NCBI GenBank assembly: GCA_013397115.1
Contig: VWZW01006249.1
Span: 1,674,723-1,738,722 of the forward strand
DNA length: 64,000 nucleotides
Source: Edolisoma coerulescens
Taxonomy: Eukaryota; Chordata; Aves; Passeriformes; Campephagidae
Reading direction: 5' to 3'
The position numbers and the translations under genes were made by a program. The first letter of the stretch is position 1, and each line of letters starts with the position of its first letter. This document shows positions 38,101-52,065 of this stretch, in pieces. The notes beneath the pieces were generated by a model that did no database searches, had not been told where the DNA came from, and saw nothing but the letters and a program-made list of their open reading frames with translations.

Positions 38101-41100
38101 ATATTCTATTGGTTGCCTGTACCTCAGATTCTAAGCCTGTTTGAATTCAGTGCATTTGGATCAAAAACTGAGCATCTCTATTCTGTTCTACTGAGAGGTG
38201 GAAAACAAAGAGGTAACATCTGATTGATACTGTATTTATGTGTCATGTATGGCATTTTATATCATTCTAGGACTGAGCTTCTGTTGTACAGCATGGCATC
38301 ATTGTCCCCGGGTTTGGGGGAGTGGGACATCAGGAGTTCACCTGTTCACTGCAATTCCAGTAACTGCAAAATATGCACAACCCGTGCCTTAAATCTCTTG
38401 AGGCAGTAGTGTATATTCCAAGGAAAAGCACTGGCATACTTAAAATTGCCTTTGCTCTTTGACCACGTGCTATACAGTGACAATGCACTAAAACAAATTT
38501 CAAGTTGTAAAAGAATGGAATATGTTCTTCCTGCTATAACAATGCAGTGAAGAGAAGAGAATGAGTAATGATTTTACAGCAGGAACCTAACTGAACTGTG
38601 TAGTTACATAGTGAGTGTTTTCTTTTGGGTATGAAGTTCTTGTGGTGATTGGTAGGACAAAAATATTTGGGTTTTGTATATATTTTCATATGTACTTTGT
38701 AGTTGCACCTTAACTTTCATAGAAGAAAACATTTTCCACAGCTCAGTTCAACATGTGGTAGTTTGGATCAACTTAAATGGCACAGCGAGGCAAAAAGGAT
38801 GCCTAACTTACACGTGTTGGTAACATTACAGTATCTTTGAGAGGATTACATTTCAGAAGAAATGACTTCTGAAGGTGAACCTACAAAAATGAGTGGAAAA
38901 GGTGCAACTAAATCAATACATTGATACAAGATTTAGATATTGTTACTGCACTTAGTTTTTTCTTGCAAATCATTAGAAGTTGCATGAATGTGAAGGTACA
39001 ACTATGATCAGTCAAGCTTTGAAAGCATTCTGGCAATAAGTTTTGTGTTGCTGTTCAAATCTCGATTTAATGATAAAATTGTACTACAGCTATCTTGGCT
39101 GGAACTACTCTTTCATGTCTCATCTTTCTGATGAAGTTTTTCCACTGTTTTTTTTCCTCACCTATTTAGTCTTTAGGATTATTTTTTCCAAAGAATACTC
39201 TGGTTTGAATGGTTTCTCTGCAAGCTATGGTCTCCTGATAGGTTTTTCCATTGAACTGACTCATCAAACAGATTTGTCTGGTGTGCAAAAGCTAAACTCT
39301 TGTGGTTACCTACTCATTTAGGGAGATGCTCCTTTGAAAAAAACTATGGCTTGCTGAATTTGCAGGTTTGTAGATAACTCAGTTGCTTTCTTCCCCAATC
39401 TCTCATTCTTGTTGACAAGTAACTTGATAGTTTTTTGGGGGGGCAACAGTTGAATGAACTGTAGATGTAATCTAGGATAAACAGGTAATTCACCAAAATT
39501 ATACAGGCTTTTCAGGTGTTAACCAAGTGCTTACCCAGTCTCTTCTCCAGCTGGTTGGACAAACAACTAGAATGTCATTCATACTTTTCCATTTCAAAAA
39601 ATGTGCCGAGTAAACAAAAAAGACATCTGCCCATTAAGCACAGATGGGAAATACTTGCTAAGAGGTGGATTTGATGGGTAGCATCTCTCAGTAATTATGT
39701 ATAGACTTTTATTTTTAGTCTTTGTGTTCAGAGTTCCTCTTCTGAAATAGTCTACGTGCTTCTCATCTTCACCATAGCTTGGCTTGCAATCAGGGATTAA
39801 TCTTGGTGAAATGATGATGACTGAGGGAGAGAGCAGCTTCTCATAGGTCTGGCTCTGCTTGAGTTACTGCATAGCTGATTTATTTCAAAGTTGAATTGAA
39901 GCCATGACATCCACTATTACATTATGGACACATCTTGATGTAGTGATTAGTTTGGGGTTCTTCACTTGATGTGTCTTATCTGTGCAAAATAAGAACAGTG
40001 TACTTGAACCTGATTTATTTTTTTTTGTTTCTCTGTTTCTAAAAGGTACCAAACCAACTGCTATAGAAAATAATTTGTGATGTATGTATTAGGTACTTAG
40101 GGCTGAGAGTGAAGGTAGTTCTTCAGACCTGTACAGACAGGGAGACCACCAGCAGTTTAACTGTAAAGGCAATTCTAAAAATGCCACGACAATCTCCTTC
40201 TATTCAACCTGCCAACAGAAAGTTTTTGGTGTTACGGTGCTGGTGTGTCTAGATTTTCATTGTCAGACATACATGATGGCTGTCAAACTTCTGCCAGTAT
40301 TTACTGGGGTTTATTTGTAGCTTTCTTTAATACCTCAATTTTTATTTATGTTAGTGAGTGCTTGTAGAATGTGCAAACTTTCTTCTTCCTCTTCTCAATA
40401 TTGAAAACAGGTCTATGAAAGTAATGGACACTTGTAAGTAAGAGCATTACTTTTGGTCATGGTGGATGATGTTTTTGTGGACTGGTATAAATGGCTTAGG
40501 CTAAACGTTCATTTAACTTGCACTGGAGCAGACTAATTTTTTTGGTGGTAGGGAAAAGAACCTCTAAAATGTATTATGGAACAAATGTAAAGTGAACCCC
40601 CTAAAAAGTAAAAATGCTTTGCAATTTAACTTTACCATTCTATCAGCCTTGTTTAGGCTGAGTTCCAGGCACAAACTTCAGATACTACAGTTCTCTGTGT
40701 GTTTTGATGCTTATCACTTGCTTACATGAGAAGCTCAGATTTCACCTTGTACAAAGTGTGTACCCAGTGCTAATCGCAGTAGCAAAAGAATAACCGAACT
40801 GAAAATATGCTGATATTGTATCCTAAAAATAAAGAAAACCTAAAATACTGCTTTTGAAAATTATTTCAAAGTAATACTGATGTTTGCATTTAGTTGTACA
40901 AATGCAGTGATGTTTTCTATATAGGTGTGTGGGGCTGTAGGTTATCTGAAATAATGATGTTAATCTATTCTATATCTAATGCTTTACTAACAGCCTTCCC
41001 TCCAGTTTGGAGAGAGAAGCTATACCCTGCAGAAACTTTACAGCTCTGTGAAGTGTCACTCCTATTGGCCTCAATATTTTAAGTCTGTTAAGTATGTGAT

Positions 41101-44100
41101 CAATAATCTGCGCTATTGTTATGGTAAAGCATGTGTTGTCTTTGATCTTTTGAGGGTAAACGTGGCTTGGGAGCACTGACTCCTAAGCTGACAGTGCACT
41201 GTCAAGGAAAAATGACACCAGTATGATAAATGTGTCCAAACTGATAATTGGTACATGCTCGTGGAACCTTAATGTGTTCAGTTTGTCAGTATTGGGCAGC
41301 TTAAATCCTTAGTTTACTTTACAGTTGCAAGATGTAAAGCAAAGGTGGAATGGGGAAAGAGCTTTTAGGTACTTTTTTTTTCCTGTATCGCCTTCTAATA
41401 ACTTAGTTCCTTAAAAAAAGGTCATTAAGCAATCCTAAAAATATGTTGCTGGTTTATCCAAGGCCCATGTCGTCACAAAATGGGCCTTTTGTGTCCTGTA
41501 CTTTCAGATGCCAATATACACCTGATTATTGGGGTGCTGGTGGTGAGGAGCATCCAAGGGCAAGAGTGTGGTACAAGTGAAGTTCTGCTCTTGAAAGAAC
41601 TTATGTTTAGCTGTGAAATTAAATGACATTGTTTTGATGTGCGCCTTCCCCCTCAAGAGTGGAGGTGCTGACTCACATCGGGCAAGAGTGTGGAAGCCCT
41701 TTTGCCATTGGTTTCCTGGTTTGTTTTTTTTTTTGTGGAACAGATTGGAGTTAATGCACAGCAATGTTAACATATATTTGCAGAGGGGGAAAATACAGCT
41801 AAGTGGTATTTCTGTTACCCTTCTTCCTTGCTTCTTTTTCACCTCAAGAGCGACAAAGTTCAAATTGTTTTCTTTTGTCAATTAAAGTCTTAACTTGCTT
41901 TAGAATGTGAAACTTAGAGATAAGGTAACAGATGGGGCAAGACTTGAAATTTCTACACTAGTTATTTCCCCTGGTCTGTAACCTTTATGTTATGTTCTTA
42001 GAATTTATTACATTCAGAATGTTGAAGTTCAATAGAGCTGTTTTCTGTAGTGCAAGGAGTGCTGGAGTAATCCAGGGGTGAGGTAAAGGCTGTGTGAACT
42101 TGAGTGTGTTTTCAGGCTGCAAACTGGAGCATCAGGTTATAGTTTTGCAGTTTTTCCTTCTTGCAGTTTTTAATGTAAAGTATAATCGGAACAACTTTTT
42201 AAAAATGGAGAAATTTGCTCTCGTTTAAGGGCTTTGGGTTTGCCAACTCCATTTTTAAATATGGTCCCAGGTAGCTAGAAGATGCAGTTCTATAGAAGCA
42301 CAATGCATGTTTTAAAATAGCCTTGATCATTTCTGCCCACATAGTTTTCTTGCATACTTGGGAATGTGCATTCCAGAGTGGTGATGAATGGACATGATGT
42401 GGTTTTGGTCAAGAATATAATCCTGTATCATTGATATGCTTGAAATTGTGGGAATAGAAGTTAGAGTGTCATGTGGTTAAAGCTGCTGGTGAAGCAGTTT
42501 GTTCCACTGAAATGAGTTTATTTTTAATTGTTGATGTAAATACAAAAGTAGCTTTGTGTCCATTTTTAAGGTTAACCTTTGACTTTCTGGGTGTGGCTTT
42601 AATTTCCCCTTTGATGGGGTTTTTAGGTATACTTGGGCTTTTTATCACCTTAAAACTGAATTGGGGAAGTAGAAGGTCAAGTTGAAACTGCAAAAGGCAG
42701 GCCTTGAAGCTATTTGATCTGAAAGATTGTAATTTTAGATAATTAAAACTTTCTAAATTTGCGTACTGGGTTTTATGTAAAATTCAGTGTTAGTTCATCT
42801 ACAATGGTGGAAATGATTGAAAGTCTACCAAATGGATTTTCATGAGAAGAATTGCTTTTGAAGTGCGCTGTTTTGCATGGTATGCATAAGGCAGCTTGCC
42901 GCTAGGAAGTTCTGATCTGGTCAACAATTATTGCTCTTGAGCATGTTAGTGAGTTCCCTTGTTCCATTCCTCTACTTTGATGTGCAAACAGGAGAGAAAG
43001 AAATCCTAGCTGTATGTCTGTCTGAAGCGAGGTGATGGTTATGTAAATCTGAATACCTACGGAGGTCAGTTTGAAGCCTGTGTACAGCCTCTTGTCCAGT
43101 AATTCCTCTGTCATTTTTTTCCGGTGACTGTAGCCAATGTCTCTTCTGCCCTTGCTTCATGAGGGGAGGGAAGGAAACTGGGTGTTGGCTCCTGACTCAG
43201 TGAGTGAGAAAGGCTGGGGTAATTCTTCAGTCTGGGGTTTGTAGGAATTCAGCTATTCGAAGTGGGGGTAGGGATGCAGTCTACAAAAGAGAAAATCCAA
43301 CCCCAAAAAGCCAAGAACGTGCTGTTTTTAAAAAGTGCTTGCTTTTCTTAGGTTAATATATAGTGGTTTGTATCCAGCTTTTCTGAAGGGGTCTGGTTGT
43401 GAACCACTGGTATAGTGAAAGGCAGCGGTGGGATTCCTGCCAGTAGTGAATCAAAGAGGAGAGTTGTGATCAGGGCGGCTGATGGTGCTGGGCAGTATCT
43501 CAGCCCTGCTTTTAGTGCCTCTTGTCCAGTCTTGGCTCCCTGATGGAGCTGGTTTCATTGCTGCTCTTTAAGAAGATGAGGAGTTATGATTGAAATAAAA
43601 AGATGTTTTGGGTGGCAGGGTCACCCCTGTTGCTGCTGCACGTCTTTTTAAGGGAAGGGAAACGTGTGGACATGTCTTACTGGGTCATCTTGCTTGCTGA
43701 TTCTTCTGGGGCTGCTGTTATTTTCTCTTGTGCTTGTTAGTGGCCTTGGCTCCTGAAGAGAAGGGGATGAATCACTTTGAAAAAAAAAAAGGAAAATATT
43801 AATAAATTGGAAGGTAGAAAAATATGTGTTTTCTATAAAACATGCTTGTAAGTCTTCCTTTGGCAAAAATGAGTCTTCTTTTGCCTTCTAGTATGAAACA
43901 TCTATATTTTTCAAATATCGAATACTATAGCTAGGATTAAGAGTAAAAAAAAAAAAATCCCACTCTGTAACTGGCTGTGAATAAGCAATTGTGTTACCCA
44001 TGAGAGCAGCAGCGAGGGTTATCAAAGTGTCTGCAGGTATGTTGTTATATGGGCAGTGTTTCTACATTTGTAGTCAATGAATAACCCGCCTGAGAAGTTT

Positions 44101-46107
44101 CCTGCTTTTATTCTGCTAGCCTCCCTTCTTGGCTGCTCCTTTTCCATCCCAAGAAAGCCATCGTCAGTGGCAGGCTGGTTGCTTGTTTCAGTTCAGAGTA
44201 GCTTTGCAAATGAAGGAGATCCTCTGTGCTGAGCATGAAAGTAGCCTTAAGCCTTAGGCTGTTGCTGCTCCTTAACCCTTTGTATTGTCAAGTAATGGCC
44301 TCAAGGTGCTGTTTAACGAGATACTCGATGTACTCCTTCTGACAGCAGACTTTCCTCCAAGTCCCCTGGCTGCTGTGCCTTGCCTCAGTTATGTTGTAGG
44401 ACACCTGTTCACTTGGTTCACTCAACTGAATTCCTTCTTCTTAGACCCCATTCACCCCTTTGCACCACTCTTTGGAAACTGAACCTTCACAATCACTTTG
44501 ATTTTTCATAGTAGCAGTGGATAAGTTTAATTTATATTTCATAGACACTAAACAAAAAGGGTGTAAAGGACTGATGAAAATGAAGATATTGACCGAGCTG
44601 TAGGAAGATGCTCCTTGGGATGTGGGATTTCATCTGCACGTCTGTGGGCTCCTGAGTGTAATGGAACAACTTAGTTTAAAAATGCAAAGGACTTTTTTCC
44701 CCCATCTCTTCTCCTGCACTTTATTGTTCAGGATTTAAATACCAGTTCTACTTCCTAACACATCTTAGTGTTTTTTTCCTTCTACACCTTCAACTTAGTA
44801 CCTGTTTTTGAGTTCCGTCAGAGCTATGTTACGCAATTTTGAGATTGAATGCAAGGACAATTGCAGCGTGCTATTTTTTTTCTGTAATACCTACTAATCA
44901 TTAATGTGTTAGCTTTAGAAGGAGTTTCTTCAGCAGGAAAATCCTGGAATAGACTGATGTGCATATAAGCAAGGAGAGACTGACACTTTACTTCACAGCT
45001 GTCTCTCAAAGTGTAGTAGAGTGCACCTGCTTAACCAGATACTTTTTCAAGGTAGGTGGTTTTGAAAAATAGGAAAATCCATTTCATGGCGAAGTAATAT
45101 GGAAGCTAGATGTTAATAGGATGGGGATAGTCCTTTTTGCTGAGAAAAAATGAGGTGTTTTCTGCTTTCCACACTTGCTTGATAAAAAAGTTCAGGAATG
45201 TTTACCTTGCTGATAGCTGAATAAGCCTTTTGAATGCTGTGGTAGTGTTTGTTATGTTGTCCTCCCACCCAGGTCTCATGTCCATCTCTTACCAGGGGGA
45301 TATGGCAGTGCTGCTCTAGCTCTCATTCTCTTCTCTCCCAGTGACTTCTTGGACTTGTTTCTTTTCTTCTCTCAATTCACAAGCACTGCATTTGAAAGTA
45401 AAACAGAACCCTGCTGTGTTCCCTGTAGCATGCTTTTTAAACCAAACTATTTGTTGCCATTGTCTCCTTACTCCAAAGTCGCAAAAAACTTTCTAACCCA
45501 AGAAGTTAACTCTTTTTCAAGGAGCTGTAAGACTTAACATGATTCACCATCTCTTTCTTTTTGAACTCCTGTATTTCTGCATCCTTGATTTGAGACTTGC
45601 TTTCTTTGAATGTGTGAAGTTAATGTGAGCTCAGAGTTCTTCTGTGTTCTGAAGATGCTCTAGCAGCCATGTGACTGCTAAAATTGAATCTTCTCAACTG
45701 ACAGTTACCCAGGTTGAGGGTGGGAAGATGCCATCTGGGTGTGTGGTTGTTCAGGGTAGGGAAGGACACTTTTCCTTAAATTTCTTACTAAGAGTGGTTG
45801 GTTGAGATTCAGAGGAAGAAATTTTGTACCTACAAGCAGGGCAGGGGTGCAAGTCTTACTGCCCAGTGACATATTTCTTCATACTGAGATTCCAGAGGTA
45901 AAATGTCAGAGAAACACACTCCCACCTCCCTAATCCTGCTACTACAAAAGTAGTTGTCAACTGCTTCTATGAAGCAAAATGTAGTGTGTGTGTTCAGAAC
46001 ACCCGCATTTCAAATCTTAATTTTATAAGAATGTGGTAAATTAACTATAGAATTTATAATTTTTCTGTGGGTATGTGGGCTGTAAAAAGCAAAACCAAAA
46101 AACCAAC

Positions 46108-46108
46108 N
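46108..46108. other. Single ambiguous base
   Basis: One N stands alone at the end of an A/C-rich run (AAAACCAAAAAACCAAC). It is probably an uncalled base from assembly polishing or a heterozygous site. Confidence 0.95.
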
Positions 46109-46784
46109 GATAAATTAACCTATGTAAGCTACTCTTTTATTGTCAAGATGGAAGATGTCAAGGCCATTATTGTGCACCTGTAACTGGAATTGTAATGCAA
46201 GGCTCTTAAATGTTTGTTCATACTTGGAAGCTCTGAGTAGTATCTTGGAAAATCAACCCAGCTCTGTGTTAGTGGGATACTGTTGCCTATCCTGAGGCTC
46301 TCATTTGATAGATCTTCAGAGTATAATGATCTAAAATTTATATGGTGCAGCACTTGGTAACTAGGTTATGATTCTCTTGATTAGAAACAAGGTGAGAAGG
46401 AGTCTGTATTCAGGTGAAGCACTTGAAAACTTTGATTGCTGCACTGATGTCTATATTCATGTGGGTAATTTCTTGGTGGACATATTTTTTACTTGTGTGC
46501 ATTTTGGTTTTGTATTTTTTAAATAAAAAGCCATAGTCAGATACAGAAGATTTATTTAGGCTTCTTATATAAAGCTAATACGGTATCATTTTGCTTTCTT
46601 TGATACTGATACTGTGCTTTTCTCCTTCCCCGAGGGGAAAACCAAAATGGAATAACTCCAGCTGATGTTCTTTATGAGTGATAAAACACTAATGCCAAGC
46701 TGTGTATGAGAGTGGAGATGGAGGTTGTGTCTGCAGTTGGATGATTGGATTTGGTTTCAGAAATGTGCTGGAAATGTGACTTAC

Positions 46785-46863
46785 ATAGAATCACAGAGTA
46801 ATTAAGGTTGGACGGGACTCTAGGGATCAGCTAGTCCAAGTCTGTGCTCAAAGCAGTTCTCAC
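46785..46863 (-). repeat. CR1 LINE 3' fragment, antisense (first of two)
   Basis: AGAATCACAGAGTAATTAAGG followed by GTTGGACGGGACTCTAGGG, a CTAGTCCA word and CTCAAAGCAG matches the reverse complement of the avian CR1 3' end. It breaks off at about 46,863, where a second CR1-like 3' end starts. Confidence 0.8.
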
Positions 46864-46875
46864 TAAATCTGATTT

Positions 46876-47055
46876 ATAGAATAATTGCAGAATGGTGAGG
46901 TCAGATCATCCAGAGCTCATGAGAGCTCTGCAGATCATTTAGTCCAGCCCCATACTCAGAGGAGGGTCAGCTACAGGGTTGCCCAGGATCTTGTCCAGAT
47001 GAGTTCTGAGCACCTCCATGGCCTTCCTGGGCAGTCTTCACCACCATTTGACCGC
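46876..47055 (-). repeat. CR1 LINE 3' fragment, antisense (second of two)
   Basis: A new TAGAATAATTGCAGAATGG head is followed by TTTAGTCCAGCCCC, GGTTGCCCAGGATCTTGTCC, GAGCACCTCC and CTTCCTGGGCAG, all in the order of the reverse-complemented CR1 3' end. Having a second head right after the first fragment points to two insertions at one spot or a duplication. Weak CR1-like signal fades after about 47,055. Confidence 0.75.
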
Positions 47056-50000
47056 CACTGTGGTTTTAAAACAAACCCACCAGGCAGGTATGTGACTGGA
47101 ATTTGCTGTTCTAAGCTGTGTCAGTTGCTGTGAAACTGGTCACGGCTGGGTGCACTTCTGAGCTCCACTGGTGCACTTCAATAGGGCTGATTTTACTTTG
47201 GTGGGAGGCTGTAGTTTGAGTTTTACATTCCCAGGACTGCCTTACAAACTGTACCGGGAGCGGGTGCTGTTGTTGGAGTTGAGATGAACTGGTGGGGATA
47301 CGGGTAGCAATGACCACATAACTGTGTGTAACACTTGCACAAGATATGAGGGAGGGGATCTTTTTGAGGATGGAAACTAGTAGGAGGGCAGTGTGTGCTG
47401 CCTAAGCAGGTACTTGTGGTGAAATAATTGCTTTTCAAGTTGCATCCTGAGATTTAAACAATTAAAATATTACATGAGTTCCTTGAAGATCTTGGTTTTG
47501 AAATGATATTAAAAAAAAATCAAATTTGAGGTAAATAATGAGAGGATAAATGCTTTCAGTTACATGTTAAAATTTATGCTCCACAATAGGAATCTTTAGG
47601 TCCTAATAATACTGGCGTAGGTCAGTATGGTAGAGAAATGACTTAAAGCAAAAGCAAAGTGCAAGTTAGCCATGCTTCTCTGTGGCAACATCCCTTGCTG
47701 GGGGGAGAAACGTGGCTTGCCACTTCGCTTTTTTAGCCTCTCAGTTCTGTGTGATTTTGCTATCTTTTGCTAGTGTGCTGGCCTGGAGTAGTGATCTGTG
47801 AAACACTATTGCCAGCACTTTGGAGTTTGTGGTCCTACGTGGTTTCACTGCCAGCTGGAAAGCAAAATGGAAAGAAGCAAAACAGACAAGGATCCCAAAC
47901 TCTGAAGCACAGTTTTCCCACGCCTCAGTGGTCAGGACCTAGTAAGCTTGGCTTAGCTGTGGACTGATACTGTTACCAGGGCATTTGAGTGGCATTCTTC
48001 ATCTGAAGTAACTTGACCTGAGATCATTTGAGATGTATCTGCATGTGGGTCTTGCGCTCTGCTTTGTTTTGCCTTATTCCTGAGTGTCAGCCTTCTGCCT
48101 TTCATGGATAATGTGATTTACTAGGCCTGTGTCATAAACACTTCTATAAATACTCAGATTTAACTGGATCTGTAATCCAGTATTTAATTATTTAACTAAA
48201 ATACAGCATCCCTCCAAATTTGTGCGTGCTGTTCTTCGTTAGGGCTTTTTTGGAAGAGGGGTCTAACGGTTTTTGCATTGAGCAGCAGTACCACCAACAG
48301 AAAGGTTTTATGATCCTGTCTGTGATGTGTGAAGCTTGGATTTGAGGGGCCATTCTGGAAAAGTGAGTCATGCTAAACAAGCTGGGTATTACATGGATGT
48401 GGTGAGTTAAATACTGAGCTACTTTTTTAGCTTGAAGAGAACAGTGCCTGGAAGTCAGAGCAAAAATGTCTCTTGTAGAAAAATTTGTCAAGAAAACTTG
48501 CAGTTTTTAGATACATGCAGTATCTATATGTTCAAAAGGTAGCCACTAACCTTTGGAATTTTAGATCAGGAAGCAGCGGAAATTGTGTTTAGTAAGGTAG
48601 TGTCTTGCAGAATGGCATGTGGTTTTGGAAGCACACAGAACTGAGTGAAATGGTTAAACAACTGAGTTGTTGTTAAAACATATATTTAGTCCTAGTTTTT
48701 CCTCTCAGGGTTGTTCTTCATGATGTAAAAGTGACTTGTACTGTTCAAACTGTCCATGTGTGCTGTTGTAGAGACTTTGTACTTCCAGAGTGATCTAAAT
48801 CAAAGTAAGTTCATTTTACTAACATGCAGTGTTGAAAATTCTGTATTTTTTCTAACTTGGATTGTGCATTGTCATCTGAAGAGCAGCTTTAATCGTGGTT
48901 TTCCTCATACAGACTTTTCATGAGGTGGGCTGTTTAATATAGGTGAATGTTTGGGAGGAGTGGGACTCTTGACTAGAGCTTGGAACCCATAAAATATATC
49001 AAATGGAAAAAAATTGCAATGAGCGCTGCTTTACTTTTAGGTGGTTAGTACATCTGCTTCAGAGAATAAGGTTATGATTTCTGTTTCAAGAGATGGTTGA
49101 TGTCACTTCTGTGGATGTACACTCAGACAGAAGGTGAGACTGACTGGCTTCTCAGCTTCAGGGATTCTGTGAAGTTTTTTTATACACATCTCAAAAGAGT
49201 CCTTTAGTGGGTGTTTTCTCCTCCATTTAGCACTGCTGTGTAAAAGAGATAATCAAATAGACAAACAACGTACACCTGATGCTCTGTGCCAGTCCCTGAG
49301 CTGCTCCGTCTGATCTCTCTTGAGTCTCCTCCCCTGTTCAGGGAAACAGTCCTTCTCCTTGGAAGGAGTGATGATCAAATAAAAACCTAAGATATAGGCT
49401 GTTTGCAGAGTGTAGGACCGAGAGAGCGGGCTGTGGGTGGGAATGGGGTTGCAGCAGTGTGCGGTTTGCTGTGCTGGCCCTGCCTCAGTGCTCTCCTCCT
49501 CCTGACTGCCTGCACTTGCTCTGGGAGTTGGCTGCCAGAATTTAAAATACCTCGAGTAACTCTAAGGTTCCCTGTAGAGAGGCTGTGGTGCATTGTGTAT
49601 GTGTTAGACTATGGAAGACAAAGCTCTCCTTTCAGCTGATAAAATCAGTGAGATAATGGGATTCTGACCTCATTGCACTAATTGCAGGGGAACAACTGTT
49701 AAAAAATGGGTCCCCTGCCCCCAGTCAGCTGAAGGCTTTTATGGTAACACAATTGGAGGGAATCTGATGGAATTTAAGGTGGCTGTAGTTTAACTAGGCG
49801 AGGACAAAGGTGAGTGTCTGTAGGAAGTCATCCTGGTCCCTGTTGGAAACAACACTATGCTGCAGCTGAGTGCTGAAAGATGCTGTGTGTAGGGAAATGA
49901 CCTCTTTATTCCTTGTTCTGGGCTGGCTGAGGAAGATTCTGTTTTCTTTTCTGTACTTCCTCAGGAAGCTGTGTGTTTTGGATATTGACTTTGATTATGT

Positions 50001-51516
50001 TGGGTTTTTTAAGTGAATGATAAATATCACCCCCCAGATACCTAACAAATTGCAGAAATTCTTGTAAGAGTTTCAAATTCTTATAGTTCTGATAAGCACT
50101 TTTAATTCTTGTTCCCACAATGCAGTCAAAATGTATTGATTCTGCATTTAACCTTTAGAACTTGAAAGTTCAATAGCATCCTGCTGCTGAACTGGACTTC
50201 CCCAAGAATAATGGAAAATTAATTTTAGAAGCCAAATAGAAATGCAGCAAGATGGGTGAGGCATATGTATGTCTGGTGTGTCCTTCTGAAGAGGGACTCT
50301 CACTCTAAATATATTACAGATAATACTATATATAACACAGGATTATATAGTAGAGTATATAGAGAGTAAATGTAGTATTTTTTTTTCCTTTTTTGACACA
50401 GCCCAATACTAATTCTTCCTTCTCTTTTTTTTGTGTCTTGAATAAGAACACTGTCACAGTTGTTATGATTTTTTTCAGGATAAATAGGAATGTTTTTTGA
50501 CGTGAGCATTTTCTTTTAAGTATGGTATACGCAACATGAGACTTGAAGCAAAGCTGGTGTTCTTTACATGGTTGAGTTTGTGATCTGACCATTCACTTCC
50601 TGTGGTTTGCTTGCTGTGGTTGAAAGAGCTCACAGCTGTCAGATGCCTCTCCTCTCCCCACTGTGTCCTGTGGAGAATAGGAGCAATATGCCCCCTGAGG
50701 TAGCAGAAGCAGTTGCTTCATTTTATTGTCTATAGGACAACTGTCAATGCTGATCTGCAAAACCAGACTGGTAAAGATGTTAAATGCAACTTAGTGCTTC
50801 CCACAGTAGGTTCCTCTTGTGTAGTCCAGAGGAAAATCTGTTTTAGGTAGATATCTAGTTATTTTCTCTGACGATGTAATAATCTCCTTGTCCTTAGTGA
50901 GGAATGTATGGAAATGGATGGCAACTGTAGATATTTACCACTTATATTTATTCATCGAAAATTACAGTTAAATTTTAGTAAGAAATAACATAGTAGAAAA
51001 CTCATTTGACCTCATGTGTCAAAATTTGATCACAATTAAGGAAGCAATTCCTTAAAATCTATGTTGTCATTCAAAACATGATTCATTTCTTATGAAAAGC
51101 AGTTGAGTTAAAAAGGGAACAACAGTTCCTCTACTAAGTCCCCCTAGACTTGGAAAGAAACATTGGGGAACTATTCTGGCTTGGATTTCAAGAATGTGTA
51201 GGAGCTCTGGCCTTAGTCTGAGCTGAGGTGTAGAAATATAAAAAGTGTTAATCTGCAAGAAACCTGCCCTCAGGAACTTGCATTATTTTAAGGTAGAGTA
51301 CTGATTTCTGTGGCTGTGGTTTGAAGCTTTCCAAATGTGAACTGGAACTGTCTTCTCAAGCCTGTGGGTGGCTTCAGTGCTGCTGCTGGCAACAGCTTTT
51401 TCACCTGCAGTACAGATAAACTGAGCAATGCCATTTGCGACACGACTGCATTGCTCAGTTCAGTAGCCAGTGTTTTGTTGGATTGGTTTTTTTCCTTTGG
51501 GATGCTTGAAAGGAAA

Positions 51517-51540
51517 GCATGTGTGTGTGTGCACACATAC
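51517..51540. repeat. Alternating purine-pyrimidine run (Z-DNA prone)
   Basis: 24 bases alternate strictly purine-pyrimidine (GCATGTGTG...GCACACATAC), made of a (TG) run passing into its own complement CACAC. Such runs favour left-handed DNA and slippage. No function is implied by the sequence alone. Confidence 0.8.
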
Positions 51541-52065
51541 CCAGATATGTGTATGAAGGTAAAAGTTGTATGAGAAAAGGCATGGGTTTTTTTTAAAAGA
51601 AAAAAGAAAACCCCAGCCCTTGAGACGAAGGAAAGAAATACATTGAGAAGGGAAACAAAAAATGTTTGTTGTTGTTTGAAGGACTCTTATAAGCCCACAA
51701 AGGGAGCTTTCTGAAAAGATGTTTACTTTGGTATGTTTATTTCTCAGGGCAATTCCAAAGATGAAAGAGTTGAATGAGATTTGATGTTTCCAAGATTTTG
51801 AGCAAATGATAAGTTTCATAACTTCCATATTGATGAATTGTAACATCATGTATGACTCTATCCTTTAAGTAGTAATAGAAAACCCAACCCACAAACATGT
51901 CCACTTGCCATATACAGAGCCAGGAATACTAATTGTCTATGTAAAGGTGTTTAAGATGAGCTTAAGGAAACTTTTCATTTTAATAAATCAAAAGCATAAA
52001 ATAAATCGCTGAAGTCATGATACCATCATTCTTTCTATTCTTTTTATTCTTAATATATGTACTCA

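Noticed and set aside
41504..41881. 125-codon minus-strand frame in intron 1
   Set aside because: Low-complexity Lys/His-rich composition, no recognisable domain, and a similar-length frame on the opposite strand.
46885..47133. 82-codon plus-strand frame
   Set aside because: Lies over an antisense CR1 fragment.
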